A stretch of DNA of 64,000 nucleotides from assembly GCA_938002965.1 (NCBI GenBank), contig CALKZY010000005.1:1-64000 (forward strand), read 5' to 3'. The first letter of the stretch is position 1. Each line of letters starts with the position of its first letter. Under the pieces are notes generated by a model. The model worked only from the letters and a program-made list of their open reading frames with translations, was not told the DNA's origin and searched no databases. This DNA comes from an uncultured Acidimicrobiales bacterium (GTDB lineage Bacteria; Actinomycetota; Acidimicrobiia; Acidimicrobiales; SZUA-35). The position numbers were made by a program, and so were the translations under genes. Shown in pieces: positions 58,671 through 64,000 of the stretch.

Positions 58671-59876
58671 GTGAGCTCTACAAGCCCTCTGGCTCCCGAT
58701 TCTTTTCCACTGCTGCCAGTAGTCGACGGTGTTCGACTGGGTTCGGTGGCAGCCGGATTGAGGTACCACGGTCGACCGGACGTGCTGGTGGTCGAGCTGG
58801 CCCCTGGAACCACGGTGGCAGGCGTGTTCACGTCCTCGTTGTGTCCGTCCGCCCCGGTTGACTGGTGCCGCCAGATCCTCCCTGGCGGCCAGGCCACGGC
58901 CCTGGTCTGCAACGCTGGCAACGCCAATGCCTTTACCGGCCAGGCCGGTGAACAGACGGTCTCCGCCACCGTCGAAACAGTGGCGACAGCCCTGGCCTGC
59001 TCGCCCGAGCAGGTCTTCGTGGCGTCCACCGGTGTTATCGGCGAACCGCTAGACGATGAACAGCTGGTCTCAGCGGTCAACAACGCCACTTCGGTTCTCG
59101 GTCAACCGGACACGGTGCGTTGGCAAGACGCTGCTCAAGCGATCTGCACAACCGACACCTTCCCCAAAGGGGCATCGTCACAGACAGGGTCGGCCACGGT
59201 GGTCGGCATCGCCAAAGGCAGCGGCATGATAGCCCCCGACATGGCAACGATGCTGTCGTTCGTCTTCACCGACGCCGCGCTGCCCTCGGCTGACGCCCAA
59301 GCCGCACTGTCGAGCGCAGTCAACGCCAGCTTCAACCGAGTGACCGTCGATTCCGACACCTCCACCAGCGACACCGTCTTGTTGTTCTGCACTGGGACCG
59401 CCGGGGTGCCCGACGACATGGAGCGGTTTCAGCAGTCACTAAATGAGGTCTGTTTGGACCTGGCACACCAGATCGTTCGTGACGGTGAAGGGGCAACCAA
59501 ATTCGTCACAGTGACCGTCACTGGAGCCGCCGACGACGCTGCCGCCGAACGGATCGCCAGAGCCATCGCCGACTCGCCGTTAGTCAAGACGGCCGTAGCG
59601 GCCGAAGACGCAAATTGGGGCCGCATCGTGATGGCCGTAGGCAAAGCCGGACAGGCCGCCGACCGCGATTCTCTAGCTATCTGGATCGGACCCGAGCAGG
59701 CCGCGACCCAAGGTCGGTTGGCTCCCGGCTACAGCGAAGAACGCGCCGCCGAGCACCTCCGTTTGCCTGAGGTGACGTTGGCGGCCGACGTCGGTGTGGG
59801 ATCCGGCAAAGCCACCGTCTGGACCTGTGACTTGACCCACGGGTACATCGATATCAACGCCGGCTACCGCAGCTGA
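58671..59876 (+). CDS. argJ: Bifunctional glutamate N-acetyltransferase/amino-acid acetyltransferase
   Basis: 401 residues of the arginine pathway enzyme that moves acetyl from N-acetylornithine to glutamate, and can also use acetyl-CoA. The self-cleavage site is visible in KGSGMIAPDMATMLSF (nucleophile Thr of ATML), which splits the chain into alpha and beta parts. Other family stretches are GNANAFTGQAGEQ, VASTGVIGEPL, AEDANWGRIVMAVGKAG and the C-terminal TCDLTHGYIDINAGYRS. GTG 58671 starts it. argB/argC/argD are not adjacent, so arg genes are scattered. The gene ends 11 bases before the epimerase gene. Confidence 0.95.
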   Translation: MSSTSPLAPDSFPLLPVVDGVRLGSVAAGLRYHGRPDVLVVELAPGTTVAGVFTSSLCPSAPVDWCRQILPGGQATALVCNAGNANAFTGQAGEQTVSATVETVATALACSPEQVFVASTGVIGEPLDDEQLVSAVNNATSVLGQPDTVRWQDAAQAICTTDTFPKGASSQTGSATVVGIAKGSGMIAPDMATMLSFVFTDAALPSADAQAALSSAVNASFNRVTVDSDTSTSDTVLLFCTGTAGVPDDMERFQQSLNEVCLDLAHQIVRDGEGATKFVTVTVTGAADDAAAERIARAIADSPLVKTAVAAEDANWGRIVMAVGKAGQAADRDSLAIWIGPEQAATQGRLAPGYSEERAAEHLRLPEVTLAADVGVGSGKATVWTCDLTHGYIDINAGYRS

Positions 59877-59887
59877 GATTATCGACC

Positions 59888-60958
59888 ATGGTCGTGCCAT
59901 CGGTACCGCAGGCCGACCTTGGCGGCGTCAACGTTGTGTTGACCGGAGCAACCGGGTTCGTCGGGTCGTTCGTCCTCGCTCGGTTGGTGGCAGACGGTGC
60001 TCGGGTGTACGCGGTGGACGGTCCGGACCCAGGTTTGCGACCGCACCTGACTGAAGTGTTGACCCACCCCAACGTGACCCACGTCGAGACGCCGCAACGC
60101 TGGCCCTACCGAACCCAGAGCGGCCTTGGAGCCGAGGAACGGTTTGAGGAGCTGTTGCCGTTGCTAGACCAGGCTGATGTTGTCGTGCACTTCGCCTACC
60201 ACAAGCCGCGTCACGCCTCAGCCAGTCAACGTTTGTCCGGTGTGGAGGAACTGGCTGCCGAGTTTCAACTCAACGTCCTGCCCAGTCTGGATCTGCTGCA
60301 AAACCTCGGCTCGAACGTGGCCTCGTTTTGCTTCGCCAGTAGTGGGTTGGCCTACGGCCACGGGCACGACAGCCCCGTCAACGAAGACGTTCCCGCTCTC
60401 GGTGATACCGCCTACGGACTGGCCAAGCTGGCGGTGGAACAGGCGGTGACCTCATGGTCCGACGACTCGACGACAGCCAACGCCACATCTCTTCGAATCG
60501 TCACCGTCTTCGGTCCGGGGGAGACAGCCCCGCGAGCAGTACCGAACTTCGTTCGTCGAGGCTTGGCCGGTGAAGCACCGAAGATTGAGGTGGCCGACGA
60601 CCGGCGAGACTACATCTCTGCTTGGGACGTGGCGTCGGGTGTGTCCGCCGTTGTCTCCAATCATCTGATAGGCGACAGCAGCGCTGAGGGTGGATCGGCC
60701 TCGGCGGTTTGCGACCCGGTTCTCAACATCGCCACCGGCCGAACGTACTCCACCGGCGAAGTAGCCCAGCTGGTGCTCGACCATCTGGCCCTCGACATTC
60801 AACCGACCATCGGACCGGCTAATCGTCTACCGCTACAACACGAGATCGACTCGTCCCGCTTACAAGCCCAGACCGGTTGGCGCCCGACCATAGGCCTGGC
60901 CGAAGGTCTGGCTGAGGAAGTCGAGTGGTTCCGGGAGCGCCCGGAGTTGTGGAGCTGA
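59888..60958 (+). CDS. NAD-dependent epimerase/dehydratase (extended SDR)
   Basis: 356 residues. The Rossmann motif GATGFVGSFVLARL lies at about 19-32, a YGLAK catalytic pair (YxxxK) near 177-181, and a later YISAWDVASGV and LNIATGRTYSTGEVAQL stretch, as in extended SDRs acting on nucleotide sugars. The product sugar cannot be told. It follows argJ closely and precedes the glycosyltransferase, suggesting a carbohydrate theme. GATTAT ends five bases before the ATG. Confidence 0.85.
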   Translation: MVVPSVPQADLGGVNVVLTGATGFVGSFVLARLVADGARVYAVDGPDPGLRPHLTEVLTHPNVTHVETPQRWPYRTQSGLGAEERFEELLPLLDQADVVVHFAYHKPRHASASQRLSGVEELAAEFQLNVLPSLDLLQNLGSNVASFCFASSGLAYGHGHDSPVNEDVPALGDTAYGLAKLAVEQAVTSWSDDSTTANATSLRIVTVFGPGETAPRAVPNFVRRGLAGEAPKIEVADDRRDYISAWDVASGVSAVVSNHLIGDSSAEGGSASAVCDPVLNIATGRTYSTGEVAQLVLDHLALDIQPTIGPANRLPLQHEIDSSRLQAQTGWRPTIGLAEGLAEEVEWFRERPELWS

Positions 60959-61081
60959 TGTCCAACAGTCGGCACGATGCGATGCTGGTCGGGTGCCACC
61001 CCAGCGGGTAGAGCGATTTATGTCCGGAGTATGAAACCTGACTTCGATCATGGTTTTTTGCTTGTCGTAGTGCTTGAGTTA

Positions 61082-61110
61082 TTAAGTCCCCGCCGCCGCC
61101 TCCGACTTAA
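61082..61110. repeat. Inverted repeat just upstream of glgA
   Basis: TTAAGTC (61082-61088) and GACTTAA (61104-61110) are a perfect seven-base inverted repeat with 15 bases between, ending five bases before ATG 61116. It may be an operator or fold into a leader hairpin. Confidence 0.5.
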
Positions 61111-61115
61111 GGCTC

Positions 61116-62627
61116 ATGACAGTTCTGCCGCCGCGTTCCGACATTGACCTTCGACCGCCCTCAGATGTCATTCGAGTTCTCTTCGCCACTGCTGAATATG
61201 CACCATTGGTAAAGGTTGGTGGGCTGGGCGAAGCGTCAAGCGGCTTGGTTAACGGACTTCGAGCATCAGGGGTGGAGGTGGATGTCGTCATGCCCGACTA
61301 CGGCACCATCGAGTTGGTCGACCCCACCGAGCTACCAGTGCTCGGGCTTCCAGACTGGGCGCCTCGAATGGTAGCCCGCCGAGGTTGGGTGCCCGGCGTT
61401 GGCGAGTTGACGTTGCTCCGCTTCCCGGGCTCATGTCGACCCAGCCCCTACAACAATCCCACTACAGGCGAGGCGTGGCCCGACACCACCGAGATGTTCT
61501 TCACCTTCAGCGCCGGCGTGGCCGCTCTGGCTGACGACGGCGTTCACACATCGGCCGAGGTTAGCGACAGCGGCCCTGTGGGCCCCTACGACGTCGCCCA
61601 CTGCAACGACTGGCACACCGGTGCCGCCTTGGCCATGTTGCCCGAAGACGTCGGTTCGATACTCACCATTCACAACTTGGCCTACCAAGGGCAGGCTGAA
61701 CCGTGGTGGGAGTCCCGCTTTGGTCACAAAGGCGCGACCTATCGCCAATACGGCCAGTTCAATCCGTTGGCCGGAGCGGTAACGCTGGCCGACCGCGTTG
61801 TCATGGTGTCGGAAGCATACGCTTCGGAGGTTGTTGTAGAGGCCGGTGGCTGCGGCTTGCATAACCGTCTCATGGAGCGTCGAAGCGATCTGAGCGGAAT
61901 CCGCAACGGAATTGACCTCGGCCTGTGGAACCCGGCTGATGACCCGTTGCTGCCGTTTGGCTTCGACCGCGACGATCTCAGCGGCAAAGAGCTGTGTCGC
62001 AAAGAACTTCTTCGGATGGCTGGTCTCGAGGCCGAACGTGGACCCGTGATCGGCATGGTGGCCCGCATGGTTCACCAAAAGGGCATCGATTTGGCCCTCG
62101 ACGTCGTACCGTTCCTCGACTCGATGCCAGCCCGTTTTGTCCTCACCGGTTCCGGTTCACCGTCACTGACGGCCATGGCCGACGAAGTGGCCAGAGACTA
62201 CCCCGACGTCTTCTCCTTCATCCCCGGCTATGACGAGGAGTTCGCCCACCTGGTGGTAGCCGGAAGCGACCTGTTCATGGTGCCCAGCCGATTCGAGCCG
62301 TGCGGGCTGACCCAAATGCAGGCCATGACCTGTGGCACCATCCCGGTAGTTACCAACGTCGGAGGCCTCCGGGACACCGTTCGTGATACCGACCAGAACC
62401 CTCGGTCGGGAACAGGGTTTGTCGCTCACGAGCCCACGTCGCTCGGTTTAATCGACGCCGTGCACCGTGCGTCGCGAGGCTGGAGCAACTCCCGCCGCCG
62501 AGGAGCCGTACAGCGTCGTGGTATGACCGCCGACTGGTCTTGGGCCAAGCCAGCAGGCCGGTACGTCGAGTTGTACCGCCAAATTGTCGGCCAACCCGAA
62601 CCAGCGGTCGAACTGCTGGCCGGCTGA
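61116..62627 (+). CDS. glgA: Glycogen/starch synthase-like glycosyltransferase (GT5)
   Basis: 503 residues. The GT5 start is clear: FATAEYAPLVKVGGLGEASSGL with the KxGGL ADP-glucose motif. CNDWHTGAALAML, TIHNLAYQGQ, GIRNGIDLGLWNPADD, MVARMVHQKGIDL and SRFEPCGLTQMQAMTCGTIPV complete the family set. It would elongate alpha-1,4-glucan from ADP- or UDP-glucose. The C-terminal part is shorter than in E. coli GlgA and has an Arg-rich run (SRRRGAVQRRGM), so an alternative glucosyl acceptor is possible. An inverted repeat lies in front. No other glycogen genes are in the window. Confidence 0.88.
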   Translation: MTVLPPRSDIDLRPPSDVIRVLFATAEYAPLVKVGGLGEASSGLVNGLRASGVEVDVVMPDYGTIELVDPTELPVLGLPDWAPRMVARRGWVPGVGELTLLRFPGSCRPSPYNNPTTGEAWPDTTEMFFTFSAGVAALADDGVHTSAEVSDSGPVGPYDVAHCNDWHTGAALAMLPEDVGSILTIHNLAYQGQAEPWWESRFGHKGATYRQYGQFNPLAGAVTLADRVVMVSEAYASEVVVEAGGCGLHNRLMERRSDLSGIRNGIDLGLWNPADDPLLPFGFDRDDLSGKELCRKELLRMAGLEAERGPVIGMVARMVHQKGIDLALDVVPFLDSMPARFVLTGSGSPSLTAMADEVARDYPDVFSFIPGYDEEFAHLVVAGSDLFMVPSRFEPCGLTQMQAMTCGTIPVVTNVGGLRDTVRDTDQNPRSGTGFVAHEPTSLGLIDAVHRASRGWSNSRRRGAVQRRGMTADWSWAKPAGRYVELYRQIVGQPEPAVELLAG

Positions 62628-62646
62628 GTTCCCGGTTGCGGCCGCC

Positions 62647-63588
62647 TCAGACCTGTTCGGTTGACGCTTCGACCTCAGCGATGAGGCTGTCGCCCTCGGC
62701 TCCGCAAACGTCGACCAGGGTGGGTTCGCCCTCAGCCAGAACTGCCTCTATCCGTTGGGCCAAACTGCCGGTGGTCAGCAGACTGTAAACCGAGTCGCCG
62801 GGACACTGAGTATCGGCATAGTCCCGATGCCCGGCCAAGGTGTCAACACCGACCCCGAACGTGGCGGTACCCCAGGCCAGCACCAGGGCGAGAGAGGCGA
62901 TCTGGGCGTCGTTCACCCCTGCCCGGTCATAGTCCCCTTCAAGACAGACCAGGAAGTGGCCGGAAGGATCGTAATTGGTGGCGGTGTCGCCCCGAAATTC
63001 CGGATCTCGACCCTGATAGATGTTGCCGGCTGGGTCGACCAGAAAGTGATAGGCGATATCGGGCCAACCCCGATTTGTCTGGTGGAAGCGCTGGTGCCCT
63101 CGGATGTTGCCCGGCCCGTCGGCCACTCGGGAAATCGAGCTGGCGGTGTGGTGAACGGTTAGCCGCTGGACGGTGTGAGCTTGTAGACCCGATGAGGCTT
63201 CGGCCGCGCCCCACGCCTGCCTGCAGATGACCGGAACATCGACCAGTGTCGCCGCCGGAGGCTGAGTGGTGGTGTCACCGGTGGTGGTCTCGCTGACGGA
63301 GGTGTCCGCCGGTTCCTCGACAGAGTCGGAACGGGCATCAGTCGTGGACTCGGTGGTGGGTTCGAATATCAGTTGACCATCATCAACCACCGAGGATTGG
63401 AGGCTCGACACAGTGGCGGTCCGCCCGGCGACGGTTTCGGCCGGACCGCCACTCTGTAGACGCAGCCAGCTGTAAACGGCGGCACCACCAGCGGCACCCA
63501 AGGCCACCAAACCGGCCAGAAATCTGCGCCTGCTGTGCTCGGGTGCTGGGTCAGAGACCGTCGAACGGTGGCGGCCCGAGTCACTCAC
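62647..63588 (-). CDS. Secreted peptidoglycan amidase (amidase_2/PGRP-type) with Tat signal
   Basis: 313 residues. A twin-arginine signal (HSRRRFLAGLVALGAAGGAA) is followed by a Thr/Ser-rich linker. The amidase_2 domain has RLTVHHTASSIS with the first zinc His, DIAYHFLVDPAGNIYQGR, and AGHRDYADTQCPGDS with the second His and zinc-site Cys. It cuts the amide between muramic acid and L-alanine in peptidoglycan. The Tat route implies export as a folded enzyme. GTG start at 63588. The end of the gene runs convergent to glgA with 19 bases between. Confidence 0.9.
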   Translation of the reverse strand: MSDSGRHRSTVSDPAPEHSRRRFLAGLVALGAAGGAAVYSWLRLQSGGPAETVAGRTATVSSLQSSVVDDGQLIFEPTTESTTDARSDSVEEPADTSVSETTTGDTTTQPPAATLVDVPVICRQAWGAAEASSGLQAHTVQRLTVHHTASSISRVADGPGNIRGHQRFHQTNRGWPDIAYHFLVDPAGNIYQGRDPEFRGDTATNYDPSGHFLVCLEGDYDRAGVNDAQIASLALVLAWGTATFGVGVDTLAGHRDYADTQCPGDSVYSLLTTGSLAQRIEAVLAEGEPTLVDVCGAEGDSLIAEVEASTEQV

Positions 63589-63741
63589 CGGTCCGCGTCC
63601 GACGACTTGGATACAGCGGATGTGGTGGTGAAGGTAAACGCCATTGCCACGTAAATCTAGCGCAGGAAAAATTTGGCGTACGAATCTAGCGGGCGCCCCG
63701 GACGCGACATCGGTCGGGTTCGGGGTCGCCTGGCTACACGA
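63589..63741. other. Intergenic region, no gene seen
   Basis: 153 bases upstream of the amidase and downstream of the DUF3048 gene. No promoter could be fixed with confidence. Confidence 0.4.
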
Positions 63742-64000
63742 CTAGTTGAGCTTTCGGAACGAAAAGGAACCGACTGGTGCCAGCTCGATCCAGGTTTGAC
63801 CGGGCCGCATCGTCACCGGATTGCCGTTGCCGTCGACATACTTGATCGGTTCGGTTGCGCTCGCTCGAGTCCATGTTCCGTCGACAACGGTTCCGTCGGT
63901 GAAGATCAAGGCCCGACCGGTACCGACCGTCTTGGCGTGAGGGGAGGCGAGGTCGGCGCTGGACTGCGTGTACTTGGTGGACATGACAATGACGTTCTCG
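63742..64000 (-). CDS. DUF3048 (YerB-like) protein, C-terminal end (rest outside window)
   Basis: The frame is open to the window edge and ends at TAG 63742. The visible residues NVIVMSTKYTQSS, VGTGRALIFTDGTVVDGTWTR, YVDGNGNPVTMRPGQTWIELAPVG match the C-terminal domain of DUF3048 lipoproteins, whose role is unknown. An internal ATG at 63984 is not the start, because the preceding residues ENVIV belong to the same strand. It lies upstream of the amidase gene on the same strand. Confidence 0.8.
   Translation of the reverse strand, partial: ENVIVMSTKYTQSSADLASPHAKTVGTGRALIFTDGTVVDGTWTRASATEPIKYVDGNGNPVTMRPGQTWIELAPVGSFSFRKLN

Noticed and set aside
1-64000. TGA read as tryptophan or cysteine throughout the genome
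   Set aside because: Many normal genes here end in TGA at the expected family length (cobT, zur-linked genes, dxr), so TGA is a real stop elsewhere.

Overview
The window reads as one continuous stretch of chromosome from a GC-rich actinobacterium, most likely a free-living marine or aquatic member of the Acidimicrobiia. The evidence is the density of Fur/Zur, TetR, F420-type (LLM, PPOX-like) and MFS genes, the many Thr/Ser/Ala-rich secreted lipoproteins, short intergenic gaps, and -10 boxes of the form TANNNT placed 6 or 7 bases before start codons (leaderless mRNAs). Genes for trimethylamine monooxygenase, a TMAO-demethylase-type protein, an ammonium transporter and a DMSP-lyase-like cupin suggest use of methylated amines and DMSP. 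I saw no phage, insertion sequence, CRISPR array, rRNA or tRNA.

Layout: 1-2551 is a zinc uptake and sensing locus (znuA end, zur, znuC, divergent znuB). 2519-5396 holds a DMT transporter, guanine deaminase and a TetR regulator. 5544-13558 holds Hsp20, pterin carbinolamine dehydratase, secreted proteins, and late cobalamin genes cobU, cobT and cobS around nnrE and a site-2 protease. 13592-14158 is a selenoprotein. 14160-25291 holds an acetyltransferase, oxidoreductases, MFS, a large secreted nuclease, a GGDEF-EAL protein and dxr. 25394-36648 is mixed accessory metabolism: a frameshifted DUF1707 gene, D-aminoacylase, DMSP-lyase-like cupin, a TetR-hydrolase fusion with its operator, NUDIX, nitronate monooxygenase and others. 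36746-45548 holds amt with two tiny membrane proteins, tmm and tdm. 45730-53916 contains three more selenoproteins, an XRE-cupin regulator, a nucleoside-hydrolase-like lipoprotein, MFS and TetR. 53967-64000 holds a phosphotransferase, nitroreductase, MFS, argJ, an epimerase, a glycogen-synthase-like glycosyltransferase, a peptidoglycan amidase and the end of a DUF3048 protein.

The most striking content is four thioredoxin-fold genes that would each be called as two broken pieces, because an in-frame TGA sits exactly at a redox-active cysteine position. The redox motifs read U-P-F-U (13862-13873, two TGA codons), U-G-I-C (46552), U-G-I-C (48365) and U-P-Y-C (53341), with U for selenocysteine. 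Each TGA is followed by an open frame that completes the domain. Two of them carry the same hairpin 27 bases downstream, with a compensatory base-pair change between the copies. I read these as selenoproteins. selA, selB, selC and selD are not in this window, so decoding capacity must be checked elsewhere in the genome.

Functionally the window combines metal and nitrogen acquisition, C1/methylamine turnover (tmm then tdm), an extracytoplasmic redox system of membrane-anchored selenoproteins, and housekeeping genes (dxr, argJ, cobalamin tail assembly). Assignments rest on motifs and recall of families. No database search was run.
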